NCBI RefSeq assembly: GCF_900547205.1
Contig: NZ_URFY01000031.1
Coordinates: 1 to 56,064 of the forward strand
Length of the DNA: 56,064 bases
Direction of reading: 5' to 3'
Source: an uncultured Bacteroides sp.
GTDB taxonomy: Bacteria; Bacteroidota; Bacteroidia; Bacteroidales; Bacteroidaceae
The position numbers and the translations under genes are program-made. Each line of letters starts with the position of its first letter. Positions within the stretch are counted from its first letter, which is position 1. The notes under the pieces are model-generated. The model saw only the letters and a list, made by a program, of their open reading frames with translations, was not told the origin of the DNA and made no database searches. Positions 34,168 through 42,171 of the stretch are shown here, piece by piece.

Positions 34168-35586
34168 TTATTTAATCCGTAATCCTCCTGCGAATCTCCT
34201 GCTTGCAGGGCTGCTTACACTCTTTTCTATTATCAGTTGTGACCTTGAAGTTTCTTCCGTCTCTTCCTCATCGTCCTTTGGAGGATAAGTCCCATTGAGA
34301 AATCCAAGGGCGGCACTCAATAATGTTTCCTGAGGATTGCCGAACGGCAAGAAGTTGAAGTAATCTGTTGAGGCATTGATGGAATAGGTAGGAGTGAATC
34401 CTGAATAAGTATCATGCTCTGAGTTGTAGATAGTGCATACTACAGGATTGACCGACCATCGAAACGTTTCGTTGATGAATTGTTCCGTAGCCACATTTTG
34501 TCCTTTGGTAGCGCTGCCGATGGCTACTACTGCTTGAATCTTTTTATTCAGGCTGTGCATCAGCATTTCCGGTGCTCCTGCCGTCTCGCCACTAGTTAAG
34601 ACGATGAGAGTATTCAAGTCCAGATTCTTCCCGTTGGGAGTTAGCACTTCCTGATTGAATGTCAACGTAGTATCCTTCTCGGTATTCTTATCGTTGTATT
34701 CAAGGAACGCCATCGTCTGGTCCAGATAGAAAGAAGGGGCAAGGATGGTGCTCAGCAATTGTACGCAGTCAATGCTTCCACCTCTATTATAACGCAGGTC
34801 GAGGATTACTTTATGGATATTCTTCTGGGCAAGTTCTGCCGACCAATTACGGAGTTCGGTATTATACTTCTCAGCATCCTCTTTCGTTCCGGCTGTGAAA
34901 CTGTTGTACATCAAATAACCCGCTTCGCTACCATCCGTAAGCGTAAATATCTTCTTGGTGTGAATAGGATTGTCTACTAACGATACGGCAGCGCCTATCC
35001 GTGTAGGGTCGCCCTCTATTGGCACAACCCGGTAGATATCTTCCTGCTCGTCGCCTTCTACGGGCGGTTCTTCTACTTCTACCTTTTGATAAACACCCAA
35101 GGTTACGTCTATCGGGCTGACGCCTTGAAGCAACTTTGTCTCATATTTCTTGCTGATGTAGGAGGTATCCACTTTCACAATCCACTTGCCACGTTCCAGT
35201 CCGGCAGTAGCGGCAGGTGAACCGGGGATAACATAAGTAATCAGTGCATTGTAAGCGGTATCATTATCCGGATTGCGGACCAAGGAATAATCAAATCCAT
35301 AGCTGGGTAGCGGCGTTTCCATTACGGAATCAACGAAAGAATAACTGTCTTTGCTCGTTTTTACTTTCGATAAGAATCCGGCAGGGTCTAGAAAGAGGTT
35401 CACGTCATTGTAGACAGGTAGTTCCTGATACCACAGATAGTTCTGTTGCAGGACGTCGTACATCCATGAATCCAGTTCAGTGAGGTGGGCATACTCCGGC
35501 CAGCGGTCCACACCGCAAGAGAAAAAGCCGCTGATAGATACGAAAATCAGGGCAGGTATAAGTAGTATCTTTCTTAAGTTCGTCAT
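34168..35586 (-). CDS. S41 family C-terminal processing protease, lipoprotein
   Basis: A 472-residue protein with a lipoprotein signal (MTNLRKILLIPALIFVSISGFFSC). A helical N-domain comes first, then a PDZ-like region (SPAATAGLERGKWIVKVDTSYIS), then the S41 core: KVILDLRYNRGGSIDCVQLLSTIL and the nucleophile Ser in LIVLTSGETAGAPEML. The lysine of the Ser/Lys dyad is expected in the ATKGQNVATEQF segment. It would trim or degrade proteins in the periplasm or at the surface. The family is common in Bacteroides as single lipoproteins. Starts at 35610 and 35589 are also in frame; the one chosen gives the best signal peptide. Confidence 0.85.
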   Translation of the reverse strand: MTNLRKILLIPALIFVSISGFFSCGVDRWPEYAHLTELDSWMYDVLQQNYLWYQELPVYNDVNLFLDPAGFLSKVKTSKDSYSFVDSVMETPLPSYGFDYSLVRNPDNDTAYNALITYVIPGSPAATAGLERGKWIVKVDTSYISKKYETKLLQGVSPIDVTLGVYQKVEVEEPPVEGDEQEDIYRVVPIEGDPTRIGAAVSLVDNPIHTKKIFTLTDGSEAGYLMYNSFTAGTKEDAEKYNTELRNWSAELAQKNIHKVILDLRYNRGGSIDCVQLLSTILAPSFYLDQTMAFLEYNDKNTEKDTTLTFNQEVLTPNGKNLDLNTLIVLTSGETAGAPEMLMHSLNKKIQAVVAIGSATKGQNVATEQFINETFRWSVNPVVCTIYNSEHDTYSGFTPTYSINASTDYFNFLPFGNPQETLLSAALGFLNGTYPPKDDEEETEETSRSQLIIEKSVSSPASRRFAGGLRIK

Positions 35587-35671
35587 CATAAAAAGCTTTT
35601 CACTGTGCAAATGTAGGAAATACTTTGATTATCTACCACATTTATGGTATAAAAATGACTCCATCATGCGA

Positions 35672-35702
35672 TTGGCTGTTAGCGTTTATTGCTTTACCTT
35701 TG
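35672..35702 (+). promoter_or_regulatory. Promoter of mnmA
   Basis: TTG at 35672-35674, 20 bases, then TACCTTTG at 35695-35702. It fits the Bacteroides primary sigma pattern. The start codon is 63 bases further on. Confidence 0.7.
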
Positions 35703-35765
35703 CAACAAGTTATCAATAGGTATTGTTTAGAATATAAAAAGTCATTAACTCACGAATTACTTTTC

Positions 35766-36833
35766 ATGAATATAGCAGCATTATTATCCGGAGGTGTCGA
35801 CAGCTCAGTGGTTGTTCATCTCCTTTGCGAACAAGGATACAAGCCCACTCTCTTCTACATTAAGATAGGTATGGACGGAGCGGAGTATATGGATTGCTCG
35901 GCGGAAGAGGATATCGAACTGTCCGCTGCCACTGCCCGTAAGTATGGTCTGTCCTTAGAGGTGATTGACTTGCATCGCGAATACTGGGAGAGTGTGGCTG
36001 CCTATGCCATTGACAAAATACGGCAGGGGCTGACGCCGAATCCCGATGTGATGTGCAATAAGCTCATTAAGTTCGGCTGCTTTGAGCAACGCGTCGGAAA
36101 GGATTTTGACTGTACGGCAACCGGGCATTATGCAACTACCTTGCAGCGCGACGGCCTGACATGGCTAGGCACGGCGAAAGACCCTGTGAAAGATCAGACG
36201 GATTTTCTTGCTCAGATAGATTATCTGCAAGTCTCCAAACTGATGTTTCCCATTGGCGGTTTGATGAAGCAGGAGGTGCGCGCGATTGCGGTGAATGCCG
36301 GATTGCCTAGTGCCAGACGGAGAGACAGTCAGGGCATTTGTTTCTTGGGGAAGATAAACTACAACGATTTTGTCCGTCGCTTCCTCGGTGAAAAGGAGGG
36401 GAAGATTATAGAACTGGAAACAAGTAAGTGTGTAGGCGTGCACCGCGGCTACTGGTTTCACACCATCGGACAGCGAAAAGGGCTTGGACTAAGTGGTGGT
36501 CCTTGGTTTGTGGTGAAGAAGGATATTGAGGAGAACATCGTCTATGTGTCCCGTGGCTATGGCGTAGAAACACAATATGGCAATGACTTTCGGATGAATA
36601 ACTTCCATTTTATTACGGACAATCCGTGGAAAGAGCAGGCTGCGGAAGTGGATATTACCTTTAAGATTCGCCATACGCCCGAATTTACTAAAGGGAAATT
36701 GATACAGGAAGGAGAGGACCGGTTCCGTATCTTGTCCTCCGAAAAGCTGCAAGGCATTGCTCCGGGGCAGTTCGGAGTGGTTTACGATGAAGAGGCGAAA
36801 GTTTGTGTAGGGAGTGGGGAAATCGTTTGTTAA
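35766..36833 (+). CDS. mnmA: tRNA-specific 2-thiouridylase MnmA
   Basis: A 355-residue cytosolic enzyme that places sulfur on U34 of tRNA-Lys, -Glu and -Gln. The ATP-binding PP-loop is ALLSGGVDSSVVVHLL. The first catalytic Cys is in LTPNPDVMCNKLIKFG and the second in DSQGICFLG; both are present. The C-terminal beta barrel has HTIGQRKGLGLSGGPWFV and GIAPGQFGVVY. The start at MNIAALLSGG (35766) matches the family; the frame is open for 47 codons upstream, but those are not conserved-looking and contain the promoter. Bacteroides genomes usually hold more than one mnmA-like gene. Confidence 0.95.
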   Translation: MNIAALLSGGVDSSVVVHLLCEQGYKPTLFYIKIGMDGAEYMDCSAEEDIELSAATARKYGLSLEVIDLHREYWESVAAYAIDKIRQGLTPNPDVMCNKLIKFGCFEQRVGKDFDCTATGHYATTLQRDGLTWLGTAKDPVKDQTDFLAQIDYLQVSKLMFPIGGLMKQEVRAIAVNAGLPSARRRDSQGICFLGKINYNDFVRRFLGEKEGKIIELETSKCVGVHRGYWFHTIGQRKGLGLSGGPWFVVKKDIEENIVYVSRGYGVETQYGNDFRMNNFHFITDNPWKEQAAEVDITFKIRHTPEFTKGKLIQEGEDRFRILSSEKLQGIAPGQFGVVYDEEAKVCVGSGEIVC

Positions 36834-36881
36834 ATAGTTCTTTTTGAATGGCGGGGAGTGGATAAATAGATTTATTTTCAC

Positions 36882-36889
36882 TACTTTTG
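36882..36889 (+). promoter_or_regulatory. -7 box and strong RBS of the toxin-antitoxin module
   Basis: TACTTTTG, followed 18 bases later by AAAGGAGGA at 36908-36916, an unusually good Shine-Dalgarno sequence for Bacteroides, just before the antitoxin ATG at 36922. Confidence 0.6.
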
Positions 36890-36921
36890 TTTCGTAGTAT
36901 ATAAATAAAGGAGGATTGATT

Positions 36922-37161
36922 ATGACAACGATGGAATTGAAAAGCCTGAAAATGGACTTGGTGGAGGAACTCCTGAGTTTGAATGACAAGGAAATGCTCA
37001 ATCGGGTGAAGAACTATTTGAAAAGACTCAAGAAGATGGAAGCTGAAAAAGAAGAAGAAACTATCAGTAAAGAAGAAGTGTTGGCTGGGATTGATGCCGG
37101 GCTGAAAGATGTAAAAGCCGGAAGGACAAGATCTGCTTATGACCTTATCAATGAATTATAG
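36922..37161 (+). CDS. Antitoxin of a RelE/ParE-type module
   Basis: A 79-residue, highly charged, helical protein (LKMDLVEELLSLNDKEMLNRV, LKRLKKMEAEKEEE). It ends ISKEEVLAGIDAGLKDVKAG. That C-terminal pattern is typical of small antitoxins that wrap round RelE/ParE toxins. Its stop overlaps the toxin start region. No obvious DNA-binding fold; regulation of its own promoter is therefore uncertain. It has a strong RBS, as expected if it must be made in excess of the toxin. Confidence 0.75.
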   Translation: MTTMELKSLKMDLVEELLSLNDKEMLNRVKNYLKRLKKMEAEKEEETISKEEVLAGIDAGLKDVKAGRTRSAYDLINEL

Positions 37162-37492
37162 TATAAAGAGTACCGCTTCTTTTGATAAGGAGGCGAAAAG
37201 ATTGAGGAAGCGTTATGCATCATTCAAAGAAGATTATGTGAAGCTTTTGGATGAATTATCCCAAAATCCCCAACTAGGTACGGATTTGGGTCATGGCTTG
37301 CGTAAAGTTCGTATGCGGATTAGTACGAAAGGTAAGGGCAAAAGCGGTGGTGCAAGAGTTATCACTTTTACTGTAGTAGTTTCTCAGCAAAATGCAGTAC
37401 TCAATCTTTTGTGTATTTATGATAAAGCTGACAGGGAGTCTATGTCAGATAAAGAAGTAGAGCAGCTATTGAAACAGAATGGATTGAAATAG
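37151..37492 (+). CDS. RelE/ParE family toxin
   Basis: A 113-residue basic protein beginning MNYSIKSTASFDKEAKRLRKRY, the usual start of this superfamily. The core has LLDELSQNPQLGTDLGHGLRKVRMRI, then a beta sheet (GGARVITFTVVVSQQNAVLNLLCIYDKADRES), and a short C-terminal helix. It probably cuts mRNA at the ribosome or poisons gyrase; the family does not tell which. ATG at 37139 is an alternative start. The gene overlaps the antitoxin gene by 11 bases. Confidence 0.8.
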   Translation: MNYSIKSTASFDKEAKRLRKRYASFKEDYVKLLDELSQNPQLGTDLGHGLRKVRMRISTKGKGKSGGARVITFTVVVSQQNAVLNLLCIYDKADRESMSDKEVEQLLKQNGLK

Positions 37493-37499
37493 TAGCAAG

Positions 37500-38159
37500 T
37501 CAAATGTAGTATTCCGCCAAATCCACTATCCCCGCCCGCATAGCATACTTAGTAGCCTCATGCACATTATTCACCCCCAACTTGCGGAAGATATTCTTCC
37601 GGTGACTATTAATAGTATGAAAACTGAGATTCTTCTCTGCCGCAATCTCCTTGGTGGTCTTTCCCAACGCAATTTCTTTCAAAATATTCTTCTCCGTCTG
37701 CGTCAGCAAATGGCCTTCTGCCATCGCAATAGTTGCCGAAGCGGTAGCACCCGATAGCAGCAAATTACTGACATGATTGCAAATATACCGTTGCTTGCGG
37801 GCAGCACACTGAATAGCAGTCAGTATCTCCTCTTTCGAATTATCTTTCATCACCACTCCGAAAGCCATACTACTGAACAACACCTGACGGAGGAAACTTA
37901 TACTCAGCTCATCAGAAAACAGAATCCAGTCCGCTTCCTTAAACCGTTCCTGCATTACAATCATTTCATCCGCTCCCGCAAAATCGAACAAGGTATAGTC
38001 GAGAATAATCACCGCCTGCGGATGCAACCGTAGCTGCTGAATCAGTTCAGCCTTATTGTCAACCTCCAAAAGGGCGGATACATCCTTCTGCCTACTCAGC
38101 AGAAACATCATTCCCGCCTTACTGATATCCTGATTGTCTGCAATGATATATTCTCTCAT
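37500..38159 (-). CDS. LuxR/NarL-type response regulator
   Basis: A 219-residue protein. The receiver-like N-domain starts MREYIIADNQDISKAGMMFLL, with the possible phospho-acceptor Asp in AVIILDYTLF. The C-terminal domain is a LuxR helix-turn-helix: LTQTEKNILKEIALGKTTKEIAAEKNLSFHTINSHRKNIFRKLGV. No histidine kinase is next to it, so the partner is unknown. An open frame extends upstream to 38255, but the ATG at 38159 gives the natural receiver start. It is convergent with the toxin gene (7-base gap). Confidence 0.9.
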   Translation of the reverse strand: MREYIIADNQDISKAGMMFLLSRQKDVSALLEVDNKAELIQQLRLHPQAVIILDYTLFDFAGADEMIVMQERFKEADWILFSDELSISFLRQVLFSSMAFGVVMKDNSKEEILTAIQCAARKQRYICNHVSNLLLSGATASATIAMAEGHLLTQTEKNILKEIALGKTTKEIAAEKNLSFHTINSHRKNIFRKLGVNNVHEATKYAMRAGIVDLAEYYI

Positions 38160-38248
38160 ACGAATGGGTAGATAAAAAAACTCCGTTACAAATGTACGCA
38201 TTTTGCGCGATTTGCAACGGAGTTGTGATAAGATTCTTATGTCCGGTC

Positions 38249-38839
38249 TTACCAAGAACGTCCTTTGAAGATATTCGACTGGTCGAGCGGAACGATATTT
38301 CCATTCAACGTCAGATTGTTGCTGTTGAAGTTAGGGCTGATAGTAACCGAAGCATTGTTGCTTCCGCTGCTCATGTTGATAAATACCTGTGCAGAGATAC
38401 CGATACCCTGAACGCTGAATGAGCAGGTCACATTCCCCTTCTTGTCTATATTCATCTTCATATCCGACGAATTACCGTCTACAGTAACGCCACCGATACC
38501 GTTAGGGCCGGGATAAGGAGTGTTGAAAGCTGTCTGTACGGTGGCTCTGGTGCCATTCATCAAAACGAAGTTGGTGTTTGAAGTAACAAAAGCATTCATA
38601 CCGTTGCGGAATATCACTTGGTTAGCTTCCAATACGAATTGCTTATTCTTCATAGCTTGCACAGCTTGCTGATAAGCTGCCATGTCCTGTACTTGTTCCT
38701 CAGCGCGGAGCTTAGCTCTTTCTGCGTCTCTTTCGGCTTTTCTTTCTGCGCGGCGTGTGGCTGCGTTACTCTCTTGTGCATACATCATCGTGCTTGCACT
38801 CACTAATACTAATGCTAATAATGCAATAAACTTTTTCAT
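38249..38839 (-). CDS. DUF4251 family exported protein
   Basis: A 196-residue protein with a signal peptide (FIALLALVLVSASTMMYAQ). A charged helix follows (RRAERKAERDAERAKLRAEE), then the DUF4251 beta domain with FVLEANQVIF, TNFVLMNG, GPNGIGGVTVDG and VTISPNFNSNNLTLNG. It ends IVPLDQSNIFKGRSW, a hallmark of the family. It is predicted to be periplasmic; the role is unknown. The upstream part of the longer frame (to 38950) overlaps the antiporter gene and is not coding. Confidence 0.85.
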   Translation of the reverse strand: MKKFIALLALVLVSASTMMYAQESNAATRRAERKAERDAERAKLRAEEQVQDMAAYQQAVQAMKNKQFVLEANQVIFRNGMNAFVTSNTNFVLMNGTRATVQTAFNTPYPGPNGIGGVTVDGNSSDMKMNIDKKGNVTCSFSVQGIGISAQVFINMSSGSNNASVTISPNFNSNNLTLNGNIVPLDQSNIFKGRSW

Positions 38840-38906
38840 AACTTTTTTTTGTTTAGGTTTAATACGTTGTTCGTTTATTGCAAGAACAAAGACCATGCCA
38901 GATTGT

Positions 38907-40334
38907 TCACGAGCGCTTTGCAATTTTATATCCGATAGCGGCAACAGCAATACTCATTAAAGGGCTGATAATGTTGAAAAAGCAATAAGGAAGATACACG
39001 AGCGTAGGTACACTTAATATGGTAGCCTGAGTCATCCCGCAAGTGTTCCACGGAATCAGCACGGATGTAACGGTTACTGAATCTTCCGTAGTACGGCTCA
39101 ATAAGCAACTTTCGTATCCTTTTTTGGCATAAATATCGCAGAACATATTGCCCGTAAGGATGATGCTGATGTATTGATCGGCAGTTGCCAGATTCAGGAA
39201 TAGACCGGAACAAACCGTAGCTCCCACCACACTTACCGTTTTCTTCATAAACCGCACGAAGATGGAAGTGATACTTCCCAGCATACCGCTTGCCGTCATC
39301 GCTCCGCCAAAACACATGGCGCAGAGTATCAGCCAAATCGTATTCATCATCCCCGACATACCACGGGTAGATATTAAATCTGCCAAAACAGCATTGTCTG
39401 TCTGCAAACTCGTACTTCCATAGAAGGTCATCACTAATCCTTTATATAATGATTCGAACCCTGAAGCAGCCATTCCCGAAATCTCCCGCAACAAATCAGG
39501 TTGGAATATCAAAGCGAAGATGCCGGCTAGCAGCGTAGATAAAAACAGCGTAATGATAGAAGGTACTTTGCGGGCAATCAATATTCCCGTCACCACCGGA
39601 ACTGTCAATAACCACGGAGTGATGTGAAACTTATCGTTGAGCGCAGCCGCTACTTCAGCAATATGCTGCGTATTGTTTGCATCATGCGAGAATCCCGCCA
39701 CCGTGAAAATAATCAAAGTGATGACAATGGAGGGAATGGTAGTTATCATCATATAGCGGATATGCCTGAATAGAGGAGTATCCGTGACGGAAGCTGCCAA
39801 TATGGTTGTTTCGGACAGTGGAGAAACTTTATCCCCGAAGTAAGCTCCCGAGATAATGGCTCCGGCAATCCAGCCTTCTTCAAAACCTTGCGCTTTACCG
39901 ATACCCATCAGGGCAATGCCGATAGTAGCAATGGTAGTCCACGAACTCCCGGTCATCACGGAAATCAATACGCAAATAATGCAGGTCGATGCGAGGAAGA
40001 AGCTGGGGTGGATAATCTGCATCCCGTAATAAATCAAAGTGGGCACCACTCCACTAATCATCCAGATGCCGCTTAGCGCACCGATTATCAGAAGAATAAT
40101 AATGGCGGATGCCACTCCGGCTATATTGTTGGTGATGGCTAGTTCGTAGTCTTTCCAGGGAATCTTGTAGAATGCCATACCTATAAAGATACAAACAGCC
40201 GTAGTAGCGATTAGGGATACTTGACTGCCGCCACTCAGGGCATCGCTTCCAAACGTATGGATAGTGGCAAACAATAATAGCACCAGAACTATGATTGGTA
40301 TCAGTGATACAATAGAAGAGGGAGCTTTTTTCAT
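38907..40334 (-). CDS. nhaC: Na+/H+ antiporter NhaC family
   Basis: A 475-residue inner-membrane protein with about 12 hydrophobic segments (SIVSLIPIIVLVLLLFATIHTF; NIAGVASAIIILLIIGAL). Motifs seen include SVMTGSSWTTIATIGIALMG and ISGAYFGDKVSPLSETTILAA, typical of NhaC; the DxxSP-type acid is in that second motif. It trades Na+ for H+, or an organic anion pair such as malate/lactate in some relatives. The C-terminus ends IAVAAIGYKIAKRS. It is a single-gene unit. Confidence 0.9.
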   Translation of the reverse strand: MKKAPSSIVSLIPIIVLVLLLFATIHTFGSDALSGGSQVSLIATTAVCIFIGMAFYKIPWKDYELAITNNIAGVASAIIILLIIGALSGIWMISGVVPTLIYYGMQIIHPSFFLASTCIICVLISVMTGSSWTTIATIGIALMGIGKAQGFEEGWIAGAIISGAYFGDKVSPLSETTILAASVTDTPLFRHIRYMMITTIPSIVITLIIFTVAGFSHDANNTQHIAEVAAALNDKFHITPWLLTVPVVTGILIARKVPSIITLFLSTLLAGIFALIFQPDLLREISGMAASGFESLYKGLVMTFYGSTSLQTDNAVLADLISTRGMSGMMNTIWLILCAMCFGGAMTASGMLGSITSIFVRFMKKTVSVVGATVCSGLFLNLATADQYISIILTGNMFCDIYAKKGYESCLLSRTTEDSVTVTSVLIPWNTCGMTQATILSVPTLVYLPYCFFNIISPLMSIAVAAIGYKIAKRS

Positions 40335-40489
40335 GCTGAATTATATAACGCTTTATTTGTTGTTTAGCTGACAAATGAATTTCGAGCGGCAAAGATACAA
40401 CAAAAAGGATGAAATCGTTAACCTCCAAAAGCCCCGGAAATATAAATTATTATTAGTTTATATTTTATAGGAATCCAGATAGGGAAGAA

Positions 40490-40930
40490 TCAGACGGCAG
40501 TCGTTTTGCGCTTTAGCCACCAGTAGCGTATGAATAGTATGCCCGTCAGAATCAGGGCTACCGAGAGACCCGTATAGAAAACAGATATAAAACTTTCGGG
40601 CAACAGGTGGAAACTACGAATGGTGATGCCCAGTGAAATCATAAAAATCATGGTAATCCAGCTCTTTACATCGAAAAAGGAGAATGGGCAGTTCTTATGC
40701 TCATCTTTCTGCTCTATTCTTTGGGTATGTTTATAGTAAAGTCTACGGAATATTAAGACGAAGAATAATAAGAAGACAACGGTGGCTTCTCCTATCTTAA
40801 ACATCCAGTCATGAGAGGTGTTCATCCAAGTCACAATCCCTATTCGCAGTATGTTGGCACCAGCTACTATCCAGACGGCTCCGGCTGTGAAAAGTAACAT
40901 CTGTCGGTTAACTCCGTATTTCATTGGCAT
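40490..40930 (-). CDS. Small four-helix membrane protein of unknown function
   Basis: A 146-residue protein with four hydrophobic helices: MLLFTAGAVWIVAGANILRI, IGEATVVFLLFFVLIF, ITMIFMISLGITIRSF and TGLSVALILTGILFIRYWW. Both ends and the middle loop (YYKHTQRIEQKDEHKN) are charged, and the end is basic (LKRKTTAV). No family is recognised with certainty. It lies 40 bases downstream of the MFS transporter gene in the same direction and may be co-transcribed. Confidence 0.75.
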   Translation of the reverse strand: MPMKYGVNRQMLLFTAGAVWIVAGANILRIGIVTWMNTSHDWMFKIGEATVVFLLFFVLIFRRLYYKHTQRIEQKDEHKNCPFSFFDVKSWITMIFMISLGITIRSFHLLPESFISVFYTGLSVALILTGILFIRYWWLKRKTTAV

Positions 40931-40970
40931 TATTTTTTATATAAACGATTATCCCCTCCATTTTGTTGAC

Positions 40971-42146
40971 TCACTTCTTATAGAATATTGTAATTAACAG
41001 AGATATGCCCGTTAGGATAGCTCCGATAAGGATAACTCCGTGCCACCCATATAGTTGCCAGAAGGTACCAGCAAGGAATGTACCCAGTGAACCGCCGATA
41101 AAGTAAGTCGTCATGAAAATCGTATTGATGCGGTTGGATGCTTGCGGGCAAAGGTAAAATACACTGGTCTGGTTGCTAAGCTGGATGCACTGCATTCCTA
41201 TGTCGATAATGATGATGCCGGCAATAATACCTATATATATGTTTTCTCCGGTGAAGAGCAGTAGCCAGGCAAGAAGTATCAAGCCGCAACCGATGAAGTT
41301 GAATCGGCGGACGCCTACTCGCTTCACGTATTTGCCAACAAAAGATGCGGTCAGCGCTCCGGCTATTCCGCATAGTCCTAGTAAGCCGATAACATTGCTG
41401 TTGGCGAAGAACGGAGCTTGCCCCATTTTGAAGGCAAGGCAAGACCACATGGCGAGGAATGAACCGAAGTTCAGTGCCGCTCGGACGGAATAGATGCCTA
41501 ATTGCGGAAATTCTTTCAGTAGGGTGAGCAGGGATTTCATCAGGTCGCTATACTTCCCTTTGAAGTTGGGCTGTATGTCGGGCAACACTTTCAGCACGAT
41601 TATTGCACAGACCAGCATCATGCCCGCAGCGATGAAATACATCTCCCGCCATCCGAATAGTTCGCCGATAAAACCGCTGACAACCCGTGATGCGAGGATT
41701 CCGGTCAGCAAGCCGGAAATCACAATACCCACATTCCTGCCTTTGTTCTCCGGTCGGGAGAATTGGGAAGCGATAGGAATAAATATTTGCGGTATCATGG
41801 AGCACACTCCGGTGAAGAAAGAGGCGGCGAGGATAACATTGATATCATGTGCCAGTGCGATGGTCAATAATGAGAATATCAGGAGGATGAAGTTGGTGAG
41901 AATAATCTTCTTGCGCTGATACAAATCGCCTAACGGCACAATAAAGAGCAATCCGATGGCATACCCTATTTGCGTAACCATTGCAATCAGGTTCGTTTTA
42001 AACTCCGACACGCCCAGTTCATGGCGTATCATATTCAATAAAGGTTGGTTATAGTAGAGGTTAGCCACCGATATGCCCGCCACAATGGCAAGTGTCCAGA
42101 GGATGGATGCCGGTAGTCCTTCGTTTTCTTTTAACGGCTGTTTCAT
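40971..42146 (-). CDS. MFS family transporter
   Basis: A 391-residue protein with 12 predicted membrane segments. The conserved loop after helix 2 is GLLFIVPLGDLYQRKKII, matching the MFS G-D-R-x-G-R-K/R pattern. Other segments: FSRPENKGRNVGIVISGLLTGILASR. It belongs to the drug/sugar-efflux-like group; the substrate is not predictable. The start MKQPLKENEG (42146) is chosen because the 22 codons before it in the longer frame look non-coding and overlap the gap to pbpC. Confidence 0.85.
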   Translation of the reverse strand: MKQPLKENEGLPASILWTLAIVAGISVANLYYNQPLLNMIRHELGVSEFKTNLIAMVTQIGYAIGLLFIVPLGDLYQRKKIILTNFILLIFSLLTIALAHDINVILAASFFTGVCSMIPQIFIPIASQFSRPENKGRNVGIVISGLLTGILASRVVSGFIGELFGWREMYFIAAGMMLVCAIIVLKVLPDIQPNFKGKYSDLMKSLLTLLKEFPQLGIYSVRAALNFGSFLAMWSCLAFKMGQAPFFANSNVIGLLGLCGIAGALTASFVGKYVKRVGVRRFNFIGCGLILLAWLLLFTGENIYIGIIAGIIIIDIGMQCIQLSNQTSVFYLCPQASNRINTIFMTTYFIGGSLGTFLAGTFWQLYGWHGVILIGAILTGISLLITIFYKK

Positions 42147-42171
42147 GCCGCAAAGATAACAAATTTGACGG

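Noticed and set aside
35625..35765. N-terminal extension of MnmA
   Set aside because: It contains the mnmA promoter; the PP-loop follows directly on the ATG at 35766 as in the family.
38840..38950. N-terminal extension of the DUF4251 protein
   Set aside because: The signal peptide starts at 38839 and the extension overlaps the antiporter gene.
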